Source: Streptomyces sp. NBC_00878 (GTDB taxonomy: Bacteria > Actinomycetota > Actinomycetes > Streptomycetales > Streptomycetaceae). Taken from it: 64,000 bases of DNA. The stretch's first letter is position 1. Every line of letters begins with the position of its first letter. The position numbers were made by a program, and so were the translations under genes. Shown one piece after another: positions 1 to 7,322 of this stretch. The DNA lies in assembly GCF_026341515.1 (NCBI RefSeq), contig NZ_JAPEOK010000001.1:248001-312000 (forward strand), written 5' to 3'. The notes under the pieces were generated by a model that saw only the letters and a program-made list of their open reading frames with translations, made no database searches and was not told where the DNA came from.

Positions 1-748
1 TGAACCGCAGGTTCTCCTCGGTGGTGCGGGAGCGGTCCTCACGTTGGATCCGGTCCGTGGGGACACCGCGTTCGACGAGGTAGTTCGCCATCGCGTGGGC
101 CTCGGGCAGAGCCTCGTCGGGACCCTGGCCGCCGGAGGTGACCAGCACCGGGGCGTTGCCGCGCGCTGTCTGCGCCTCATACACCCCGTGTCCCCGGTCC
201 AGCCTGTTCGCCAACAGACGTGGCACCCGGGAGCCGCCGATGAGACCGGAGCCGAGGACGATCACGAAGTCCACGTTCCGCCGGACCGGCAGCCGCCCGT
301 AGAGGAACGCGTAGCCGAGGAAACAGAGGAAGAGGAAGGAGACGTAACCGACCATCGGTATCACGGCGCCCGAAATGCGGACGAGGATCGGCGAGGTGGT
401 GAGGACGGTCACGACGAGCAGCGCGATAAGGCCGAGGATCGCCAGCCCGGTCAGGAACGAGAGCAGGTTGGCTGGGCGCCTGCCCTCTTTGCGGATCATC
501 TGCACACCGTTCGCGAGCAGGAAGAACGCCAACGCACAGGCCCCCAGGCCGAGGAGCGCGCAGGCGCCCACCACCGTGATCGCCAAGGAAATCGGCGAAT
601 TCTCCGGGTCTACCGACGTCACGACCGCGTAGATCGGCAGGAGGGTGACGGCGATGCCGAGAAGGATGGCGTTGCTGAAGCGGCGGGGGTCGTACAGGAC
701 GCTGACGCAGAAGATCACAAAGAACAGTGCCGCGGTGCTGGCGAGCAT
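1..748 (-). CDS. YdcF/DUF218-family membrane protein, 3' end outside window
   Basis: The protein starts at ATG 748 and runs off the left edge, with 249 codons visible. The first ~140 residues hold about five hydrophobic segments (for example LALTVVGACALLGLG-like and VSFLFLCFLGYAFLYG). The DUF218 domain follows, opening with VDFVIVLGSGL and continuing through LVTSGGQG, EA..MANYLVERGVP and RSRTTEENLRF. These are the usual YdcF/SanA signatures of proteins linked to envelope or vancomycin phenotypes, of uncertain biochemical role. The extended membrane N-terminus is typical of actinobacterial members. It lies downstream of the ABC locus on the same strand with about 270 bp between them, so it is probably a separate transcript. 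The family call is firm; the function is unknown. Confidence 0.8.
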   Translation of the reverse strand, partial: MLASTAALFFVIFCVSVLYDPRRFSNAILLGIAVTLLPIYAVVTSVDPENSPISLAITVVGACALLGLGACALAFFLLANGVQMIRKEGRRPANLLSFLTGLAILGLIALLVVTVLTTSPILVRISGAVIPMVGYVSFLFLCFLGYAFLYGRLPVRRNVDFVIVLGSGLIGGSRVPRLLANRLDRGHGVYEAQTARGNAPVLVTSGGQGPDEALPEAHAMANYLVERGVPTDRIQREDRSRTTEENLRF

Positions 749-992
749 CGCTCGGACTCCCTGGGAAACTCGACGAGGCTTCGCCACCTCGGCATCGGAA
801 CTGCGCTGGAATGCCTGCGAACCTACGTGTACGCGGCGGCCCGGCTGGAGGGTCGAGCGTGTACGAGGGGCAGGGCTTCGGTACCCGGATTTCCGGGCGT
901 TCGCTCCCCGGATCGTGGGTGATGTGTCTCCGGCACCCTCGGTCCGGCCCGGGTTGCCAGGCGAGTACGCGCGGGTGATGGGCCGACTGGGG

Positions 993-1013
993 CGCGCCGG
1001 GGTGACCGGCGCG
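993..1013 (-). terminator. hairpin after the ABC exporter operon
   Basis: A perfect 8-bp stem (CGCGCCGG/CCGGCGCG) with a 5-nt loop lies directly downstream of the permease stop codon on the minus strand. There is no U-tract, as is common in Streptomyces. A weaker CCCGG-ATTT-CCGGG hairpin lies further on, near 884-897. Confidence 0.55.
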
Positions 1014-1019
1014 TGGGGA

Positions 1020-2046
1020 TCAGACGATGCGCTTGCGGGCTCGGATGAGGACGAAGACCGCCACGGCCGCGGTCAGGGCGAAGAGGATCGAGGCCCCGAA
1101 CCACTGCATGCTGCTCATCTGCGGCATGGGCAGGTACTCCAACCGACCAGCCCACGAGGTCGTACTTCTGAACGCAGGCCTTCTCCGACAACTCGAGCTT
1201 CGCGCACGTGCCCCAGCCGTGGGTCTGCCCGGAGGCCGAGAGGAACCACCGGTCGACCTCGTAGGCGCCTTCAGGCAGCGCCACGGCCGCGTCATCGGCT
1301 ATTCCCTTGCGGGTGTTGATCGTGATGATCTGGCCGAGGTTCAGCCGCTCGTAGGCCCAGACCACCTGGACGACGACGGCGAAGCCGAACGTGACGACCA
1401 TGGAGATCAGGGTGCGGCGCAGGAGCATGCCGATCGCCACGCCGCCCACAACGGTGAAGAGTGCCAGCGCGACAGGCACGGGTCCGGTGTTGTTGAACGC
1501 GTAGACCTCGGTCCAGCCCAGAATCGTGTTCTGCTCCTTGACCGGTTCCCACCACCAGCCGAACGCGGCGGACAGCGCCGCCGTGCACACGATCACCACC
1601 AGGGCAGTGATCCCCAGCTTGGTGGCCAGCCAGCGACTGGGCCGGACGGACTGGGAGCCGACGAGTTTGGCGGTGCCGCTCTCCAGGTCGCCGGCGAGCA
1701 GCGGGGCCCCCAGGAAGACGCCGAGCAGGATGGGGATGAAGCCGAGGCCGTAGGACACCATTTGGAACCGGGTGGCGTACGCCTGCGCGGCCAGTGCCCA
1801 CTTGTCGGGCGACCCGTCGGGCCAGCCGGTGGCGGTGAGGCTGTCCACCAGGCCGGAGCGCTCATAGGTGATCAACGCCACGGTGAAGACGGTGGCGGCG
1901 ATGATGGTCCAGTAGCCGGCCCGGTGCTGGCGCCAGATGAGCCAGGTCAGGCCCCTGAGCCGGAGACCGCGGGCGGCCGTGGAGGGCGCCGGGGGCGTGG
2001 CGGGCCTGTCGGGCCCGACGGCGGAGGTCATGGTCAGGTTGCTCAT
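1020..2046 (-). CDS. ABC transporter permease with an apparent frameshift near 1146
   Basis: This is the membrane subunit of a two-gene ABC exporter. From ATG 2046 the frame encodes a long hydrophobic protein with segments near GYWTIIAATVFTVALITY, GLGFIPILLGVFLG, ALVVIVCTAALSAAFGW and VALALFTVVGGVAIGML. After YDLVGW the frame turns into arginine-rich nonsense that continues to 823. The natural C-terminus (LEYLPMPQM, then a last membrane helix and RARKRIV) sits in another frame and stops at 1020. Dropping one base near 1146 restores YDLVGWRLEYLPMPQM. The start overlaps the ATPase stop by 4 bp (ATGA), which indicates translational coupling. Either a one-base insertion has inactivated the gene or this is a sequence error. 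Confidence 0.75.
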
Positions 2047-3050
2047 GCCGCCACCGTTCGCGAGCCGTTGGAGCCGGGCGTCCGCGCCGGGACGTGGGCC
2101 TCGCGGGTGATCAGCGGAGGCGCGTCAGGGCACCGCAGATAGGAGAGCAGGAGATCCTCCAGGTTCGGGGTGACGGTCTGCCACGGGCCGACCACCGGGC
2201 CGTTGGGACGTACGAGGGCGGTGGCCTCGCGTCCGTTCGTGCAGTATTCGACGACGGTGTGGCCGGCGAGTTCCGCCGGAGCGCCCTGGGCGGGGCCCTG
2301 CGACCAGTTGTTGCCCTGGCCGCCCTCGACGACTCCGTTCACCTGCACGTGGGCCCGCAGGATTTCGTCCACGCCGCCGGCCAGGCGCAGTCCGCCCGAG
2401 GACATGACGAGGAGGAAGTCGCAGACGTTCTCCAGCTCGCTGAGCATGTGGGAGGACAGCAGCACCGTGGTGCCGTTCTGGGTGGCCTCGGCCATCAGCG
2501 TGTTCATGAGCTCGTGGCGTACCAACGGGTCGAGGTCGGACATCGGCTCGTCGAGCACCAGCAGGTCGGGGCGCTTGCCGAAGGCGAGGGCGAAGGCGAC
2601 CCGGGTGCGCTGTCCGCCGGACAGGGTGCCGACCTTCGCCTTCATGGGCACGTTGCCCGCGCGGACGAGGTTCTCGGCGGCCTCCTGGTCCCAGCCGGGG
2701 TTCAGTTCACGGCCCATGCGCAGCGTCTCGGCCACGGTGAAGCGGCGGAACATCGGCTTCTCCTGGGCGAGGAAGGCGACCCGGTGAATGGCCTCCGTGG
2801 ATTCCGGAGCCGCGCCGAACACCTTGAGGGTGCCGTCCGTCGGCTGCAGGAGATTGACGGCGATGTTCATCAGCGTCGTCTTTCCCGCGCCGTTGGGGCC
2901 CACGAGCCCGCAGATCCGGCCGGCCGGCAGCCGGAAGGAGCAGTCCCGCAGGGCCCAGCCCCGGCGGTACTTCATGCCCACTCCGTACGCCTCTATCGCC
3001 GACTCCACGGCCGGACCCCCGAAGTCCATGGCATCCCTGGCGTTACTCAC
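2043..3050 (-). CDS. ABC transporter ATP-binding protein
   Basis: This 335-residue ATPase powers the permease encoded next to it. The motifs run in the usual order: Walker A GPNGAGKTTL near residue 52, Q-loop FLAQEK, signature LSGGQRTRVAF, Walker B LLVLDEPMSDLDP and H-loop LLSSHML. A C-terminal extension of about 100 residues follows, as in lantibiotic- or bacitracin-type exporters. I chose GTG 3050 because AGAGGT sits just upstream. An in-frame extension to 3257 lacks conserved sequence. No GntR (YtrA-type) regulator is visible immediately upstream, although such genes often accompany this type of pair. Confidence 0.85.
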   Translation of the reverse strand: MSNARDAMDFGGPAVESAIEAYGVGMKYRRGWALRDCSFRLPAGRICGLVGPNGAGKTTLMNIAVNLLQPTDGTLKVFGAAPESTEAIHRVAFLAQEKPMFRRFTVAETLRMGRELNPGWDQEAAENLVRAGNVPMKAKVGTLSGGQRTRVAFALAFGKRPDLLVLDEPMSDLDPLVRHELMNTLMAEATQNGTTVLLSSHMLSELENVCDFLLVMSSGGLRLAGGVDEILRAHVQVNGVVEGGQGNNWSQGPAQGAPAELAGHTVVEYCTNGREATALVRPNGPVVGPWQTVTPNLEDLLLSYLRCPDAPPLITREAHVPARTPGSNGSRTVAA

Positions 3051-3642
3051 TGGTACCTCTCGTTTCTCGACTCGAACGCCGCGATGTCCGCGAGCAGGTG
3101 TGCATGGGCGCGGCCGAGCGGTTCTCATGGGGACGCCGGCAGCGGGCACATAGCCAGGCGGGACAAGAGCCCGATCGGGCTTGGCCGGCCGTGCCAGGCG
3201 TGAAGGCTGTCGTGGATCAGGAACCCCATCGGGGCGCCGATTCCACAAGAGCCACACGGTTCAGCGCGTCACCGCCCGGTCGCAAGCGCGCCGCCGCCCG
3301 GTCAAGCGGCACCGCAGGACCTGTCCGGTCGGCGGCTCGTGGGGCTACGTCAGCTCCAGGACCGCGGCGACGCACCACTCGACGGATGCCTCACCGGCAC
3401 CGGCGGCGAGCCCGGCCTGGACAATGCGTTCATTCGTGCTCAGCTCCACAACGGACGGTGAAGAGCGCCTCAGCGCCCGGACGCCATCAGCGTGGCCCGG
3501 GGAACTGCTCGACTGACAGACCATTTGTTGTTCACCCGTGCCCAAAAAATTGGGCTTCCCCTCATGGACTGATCACTTCTGGCTCGACGAGATGCGCAGT
3601 CCACTAAGGGAGAAACGCAATCCATTGACCGCCACTGGAGTA
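3051..3642. other. 592-bp gap without a convincing gene
   Basis: The gap separates the ABC operon from the next minus-strand gene. It contains the operon promoter region. A minus-strand reading frame at 3345-3545 ends in a protein-like stretch (LSTNERIVQAG, then VEWCVAAVLEL). That stretch could be the end of a lost gene, but it has no recognisable domain and no clear ribosome site. Confidence 0.4.
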
Positions 3643-4482
3643 CTAATGCTCCCCGCCGTTCAGGAGGTCGGCATAGCCGCGGGTCTGTTCGGACGCGCTG
3701 CGGTGCCAGTCGGCCTGCGTGCGGTGTTCCTCCGACAGGGACGGCTCGGCGGTGACGAGTTCCTCGTAGACGTCTGCGATCTCGTCGTGCACCGTCGCGA
3801 GGGCGAGCCGGTTGGTGCGCACCGCATCCGCGTGCCCGCGGTAGGCGGCGAGCATCTCGAGGGCGTCGCCGCCGACCGCCGAGGGCGCCGCGGGGCCCCG
3901 GGCGTGCAGCGCGCTGTACTGGTCGTTCAGCCTGTCGGCCTGCCCGTCCAGGTCCGTACGGCGGGCGTGCAGGACCGAGCCCCGGGTGCGCAGGCTGGCC
4001 TCGTACGCGTGCGAGCCGGGGTAGCGGACCGCGTCCAGGCCGGACGTGATCGCGTGCGGGCGGTCCGGGCGCAGCCTGGCGTACCGGGCATCGGCCTCCG
4101 CCGCCACTTCGAGCGTCTTCAGGTCCGGCGGCAGGGCACTGCGCCCGATGGCCGCCCAGGCGTGGACGTCGGCGTACCACTTCTCGTGGGCGGACTGCCG
4201 GGTGATGCCCGCGGTCTCGCCGATCTGATTCCAGGTGGTGCCGCGTTCGCGTTCGGCGACCACCGCCTCGCGCAGCACGTCCTCCGCGCGGCGCTGCAGT
4301 TGCAGGGCCGCGCGGAGCAGATCGCCGGGCGCGGGATCCGGCGCGACCGGCACGGCATCGAGGGCGGCGTCGACCAGCTGACGGAGGGTCAGAGCAAGGG
4401 CGACGCGTGACTCGTCACGGGGGGACAGCCGGTGGAACTCCGCTGAGGGCGGCGCGGAAGAGGCGTCGGCAGGATCGGTCAT
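3643..4482 (-). CDS. hypothetical HTH-containing protein
   Basis: This is a 279-residue soluble protein starting at ATG 4482 (MTDPADASSAPP). Residues ~45-110 form a helical region containing WNQIGETAGITRQSAHEKW, which reads as a helix-turn-helix of the kind found in small Streptomyces regulators. The rest is alanine- and arginine-rich and predicted helical, with repeated charged heptads (LHARRTDLDGQADRLNDQ) that could be coiled coil. No enzyme motif is present. It is monocistronic, lying between the snapalysin terminator and the ABC locus. A DNA-binding role is inferred only from the HTH-like segment. Confidence 0.6.
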   Translation of the reverse strand: MTDPADASSAPPSAEFHRLSPRDESRVALALTLRQLVDAALDAVPVAPDPAPGDLLRAALQLQRRAEDVLREAVVAERERGTTWNQIGETAGITRQSAHEKWYADVHAWAAIGRSALPPDLKTLEVAAEADARYARLRPDRPHAITSGLDAVRYPGSHAYEASLRTRGSVLHARRTDLDGQADRLNDQYSALHARGPAAPSAVGGDALEMLAAYRGHADAVRTNRLALATVHDEIADVYEELVTAEPSLSEEHRTQADWHRSASEQTRGYADLLNGGEH

Positions 4483-4691
4483 GCTGCAGGCTAACCCTGA
4501 CCTCCGGCTCACGTCAGGGATAGCCTGACACACGTCGTCATCGCCGAACTCGCCGCCCCGAACTCGCCAACGGGCTGCGGCCGTTGCGACGGTACGTGTG
4601 GCGGTCGCCGCACCGGGCCGGCCCGGATCACCTCCGGATGTACGAGGTGACCAGACATTCCTCGCGGTGGCGGCACAGTGCACGAACTCCA

Positions 4692-4728
4692 AGTGGCCGC
4701 ACGCGTCGCACCAGCGCGTGCGGCCACT
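4692..4728 (-). terminator. 14-bp perfect hairpin downstream of snapalysin
   Basis: AGTGGCCGCACGCG pairs perfectly with CGCGTGCGGCCACT across a 9-nt loop, 33 bp beyond the snapalysin stop codon. The symmetry would let it act on both strands. Confidence 0.75.
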
Positions 4729-4760
4729 CTTCCCGACGTCCTGACGTCCGGAGCCGTGCG

Positions 4761-5372
4761 TCAGTCGACGATCACGACATTGCTCCGCGCCACCTCGCTC
4801 CGCGCCGCCTCGTCGGTCCGGCTGAGCTCGGCGCCGAAGTTGTCCTCGACCTCCGCCTTCTCCACCGCGTCCGGGTAGGGGTTCTTGCACGAGGTTCCCG
4901 CGGTGGAACCGGACATCAGACTCGTGCAGGGTCCGGGCTTAATGTCCGGCAGGCCGAGGATGTGACCCAGTTCGTGGGCCGAGATGCGGATCGTGTCGTG
5001 GCCCTCGACAACGGCCTGTCGTCCGATGTAAACGGTTCCGTTGCCCAGCGTGGTGGGCAGGGCCCGGGGCCAGCCGTTGTCCGCCAGGATCCGGATGTTG
5101 GCGCGTTGCCCGGCCGCGACCGGGCGCAGTTCGACGGCGTCGACGCTCTCGTTCCAGACCGCCGCACCACGGTCGACCGCGGCCTTGAACTCCGCGGAAG
5201 CGCTGGCGTCGTAGGTGACGACACGGGCGGCGACGGCGCGGTCCGCGACCGCGGAAGGAGCGACCGTCGAGGAAGCGGTCGCCGAGGGAGCGGCCACGGC
5301 CTGGCCACCCATCAGGGATAGGGTCACCGCCAGGACGGCAGCGACACCGATCGTCGGCTTACGGACGTGCAT
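4761..5372 (-). CDS. snpA: snapalysin, small secreted neutral metalloprotease (M7)
   Basis: The product is a 203-residue secreted zinc protease. ATG 5372 follows a full AAGGAGG site. A signal peptide (MHVRKPTIGVAAVLAVTLSL, cleavage after AVA) is followed by a short propeptide. The M7 zinc motif is HELGHILGLPD, giving ligands H133, H137 and D143 and catalytic E134. C149 and C162 are placed for the conserved disulfide. Snapalysins cut at aromatic residues and are among the smallest metalloproteases. In many strains snpA is divergent from the LysR activator snpR. Here the divergent gene is an aldo/keto reductase instead, so control must come from elsewhere. Confidence 0.93.
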   Translation of the reverse strand: MHVRKPTIGVAAVLAVTLSLMGGQAVAAPSATASSTVAPSAVADRAVAARVVTYDASASAEFKAAVDRGAAVWNESVDAVELRPVAAGQRANIRILADNGWPRALPTTLGNGTVYIGRQAVVEGHDTIRISAHELGHILGLPDIKPGPCTSLMSGSTAGTSCKNPYPDAVEKAEVEDNFGAELSRTDEAARSEVARSNVVIVD

Positions 5373-5467
5373 GGTCGACCTCCTTGTGGGGGGAAGGTAG
5401 TCGTGTACATGACATTCTCTGGCTCCCTGCCCAGCGGGGACAGGCGCGAATCCGTCAATCCGGCCCC

Positions 5468-5519
5468 GGATCAATGCCCCGGGTCGATGCCCCGGGTTGA
5501 TGTCCAGGGCCGATGTCCC
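5468..5519. repeat. four 13-bp tandem repeats in the snpA/reductase divergent promoter
   Basis: Four head-to-tail copies of a 13-bp unit (GGGTCGATGCCCC and variants) start at 5468, 5481, 5494 and 5507. Positions 4-9 vary around TCGATG/TTGATG/CCGATG. The array sits in the 305-bp space between two divergent genes, so it may be an operator array. Downstream (5533-5580) is a second, imperfect inverted element around TTCAGAAGCGGCACCGCTGAA. Confidence 0.6.
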
Positions 5520-5677
5520 TCCCGATTCGGAAGCGACACCACTTATTCAGAAGCGGCACCGCTGAATCCCATTGCGGGGCACTGTTGGACTTCAGGATCC
5601 GACGGCGGCAGTGTGGCAAGCGGATCCGCTCCGTCCCGATGGGACACTCCCGTACCGCACCACCCGGAGACCACTCG

Positions 5678-6721
5678 ATGAGCCACGTCACGAATCCTGA
5701 CCGCTACAACGGCACCATGCGCTACCGGCGCACCGGGCGTTCGGGGCTCGACCTGCCCGTCCTGTCCCTGGGCTACTGGCACAACTTCGGAGACGACCGG
5801 TCCTTCGAAAGCCAACGCGAGATCGCTCTGCGCGCCTTCGACCTCGGCATCACCCACCACGACCTGGCGAACAACTACGGTCCGCCCTACGGCGCCGCGG
5901 AGACCAACTTCGGGCGGCTGATGAAGCAGGATCTCGCGCCGTACCGGGACGAGTTGGTGGTCTCCACCAAGGCCGGCTGGGACATGTGGCCCGGCCCCTA
6001 CGGCCAGGGCGGCGGCTCCCGCAAGTACATGCTCGCCTCGCTCGACCAGTCGCTGCGTCGCACGGGCCTGGAGTACGTGGACATCTTCTACTCCCACCGA
6101 CTCGACGCCGACACTCCCCTTGAGGAGACGATGGGGGCGCTCGACACCGCCGTCCGGCAGGGCAAGGCCCTGTACGTCGGTATCTCCTCCTACGATGCCG
6201 AACGCAGCCGCGAGGCTGCCGCCATCCTCCGGGACCTTGGCACTCCTCTGCTCATTCACCAGCCGTCGTACAGCATGCTCAACCGCTGGGTCGAGACCGA
6301 TGGCCTGCTCGACGCCGCGGAGCAGGAGGGCTTCGGAGTCATCGGCTTCACCGCCCTCGCCCAGGGACTGCTGACCGGGCGTTACCTCGACGGCGTACCG
6401 CAGGACTCACGAGCGGCGCAGGGGACGTCCTTCGACACCACCTGGCTGTCGGACGACATGCTGCGCAGGCTGCGCGCCCTCAACGACATCGCGGCCCGTC
6501 GGGGTCAGAGCCTGGCTCAGATGGCCCTCACCTGGGCCCTGCGGGACAAGCGGGTCACCTCGCTCGTCATCGGCGCGTCCCGCACCGAGCAGCTGGACCA
6601 GAACGTCGCCGCACTGGAGAGCCCCGACTTCAGCAGCGAGGAACTGGCCGAGATCGACAAGTACGCCACCGACGGCGGCGTCGACCTGTGGCGGGACGCC
6701 CGCCTGGGCAACCTCGGATAG
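5678..6721 (+). CDS. aldo/keto reductase (YghZ-like, class 14 type)
   Basis: This 347-residue NADPH-dependent reductase of small aldehydes resembles E. coli YghZ (L-glyceraldehyde 3-phosphate reductase). The start at ATG 5678 (MSHVTNPDRYNG) follows CGGAGA; an upstream in-frame extension has no conserved sequence. Visible motifs are the catalytic Asp and Tyr in HHDLANNYGPPYG, the Lys in STKAGWDMWPGPYG, the His in VDIFYSHR, and the cofactor-binding end VIGASRTEQLDQNV. WPGPYG is characteristic of the YghZ and potassium-channel-beta-like subgroup. The gene stands alone, followed by a convergent VOC protein 24 bp away. Confidence 0.88.
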   Translation: MSHVTNPDRYNGTMRYRRTGRSGLDLPVLSLGYWHNFGDDRSFESQREIALRAFDLGITHHDLANNYGPPYGAAETNFGRLMKQDLAPYRDELVVSTKAGWDMWPGPYGQGGGSRKYMLASLDQSLRRTGLEYVDIFYSHRLDADTPLEETMGALDTAVRQGKALYVGISSYDAERSREAAAILRDLGTPLLIHQPSYSMLNRWVETDGLLDAAEQEGFGVIGFTALAQGLLTGRYLDGVPQDSRAAQGTSFDTTWLSDDMLRRLRALNDIAARRGQSLAQMALTWALRDKRVTSLVIGASRTEQLDQNVAALESPDFSSEELAEIDKYATDGGVDLWRDARLGNLG

Positions 6722-6745
6722 CCGGGGCGCCGGGCGGCCGTCCGC

Positions 6746-7168
6746 CTAGTGCCGGTCCTCCGCCTGGTCGTCGAGTTCGGTGAAGAGCGTCAGTTGAAGA
6801 GCGCCCGGTGCTTCGAGCCGGGAGTTCAGTGAGTTCCAGGGGGTGCGTGTCGGCTCGGCGATCACCTGGGCTCCGGCAGCGGCCAGCTTCGACGTGGCGG
6901 CGACGGAGTCGTCGACCTGGAAGGCGACCCGGATGTGCCCTGCCACGCGTCGCCCGACCTCGACATCGTCGATGAAGGCGGCGTGGTGGGGATCCGTCAG
7001 CTCCAAGGTGGCTCGGCCGGCATCGAGGATGGTGACCCGTCCGTCGGCGGAGGCGAACGCGCCGCGTTCGGGCAGACCGAGGACGTCTCGGTAGAAGTGC
7101 AGCGCCGCGTCGTAGTCGTCTGCCGTGACCACCAGGCGGAGTTCGCGGACAGCGGGTTCGTCGGGCAT
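6746..7168 (-). CDS. VOC-family (glyoxalase/bleomycin resistance fold) protein
   Basis: This 140-residue protein begins at ATG 7168 with an AAGGAGC ribosome site. It shows the two-module beta-alpha-beta-beta-beta pattern of VOC proteins: LRLVVTADDYDAALHFYRDVLGLPE in the first half and HIRVAFQVDDSVAATSKLAAAGAQV in the second. It ends in LQLTLFTEL, where the last metal ligand (Glu) normally lies. Substrate cannot be read from sequence; members range from lyases and isomerases to antibiotic-binding proteins. Its neighbours offer no clue. Confidence 0.82.
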   Translation of the reverse strand: MPDEPAVRELRLVVTADDYDAALHFYRDVLGLPERGAFASADGRVTILDAGRATLELTDPHHAAFIDDVEVGRRVAGHIRVAFQVDDSVAATSKLAAAGAQVIAEPTRTPWNSLNSRLEAPGALQLTLFTELDDQAEDRH

Positions 7169-7259
7169 GTCGGCTCCTTGAGGATCTCGGGCTTCCGGCC
7201 GAGGGGGCCCACGGCCACCGGCGGAGGGCGCCCGCGCGGCGGTCATGGCGCGGGAGTGG

Positions 7260-7298
7260 CCGGTGGCCCGCCGGGTGAGACACCCGGCGGGCCACCGG
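7260..7298 (-). terminator. 18-bp perfect hairpin after the M4 protease
   Basis: An 18-bp uninterrupted stem (7260-7277 with 7281-7298) with a 3-nt AGA loop lies 25 bp downstream of the metalloprotease stop codon. It is one of the strongest hairpins in the window. Confidence 0.85.
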
Positions 7299-7322
7299 TC
7301 ACTCCCCCGCTGCTCTGTGCGG

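Noticed and set aside
823..1140. Read-through C-terminus of the ABC permease in its original frame
   Set aside because: Arginine/proline-rich sequence without hydrophobicity, while the true C-terminal helix is found in another frame.
3345..3545. 66-codon minus-strand frame between the ABC locus and the HTH gene
   Set aside because: A protein-like end but no start signal, domain or supporting neighbour. It is kept only as a possible remnant.
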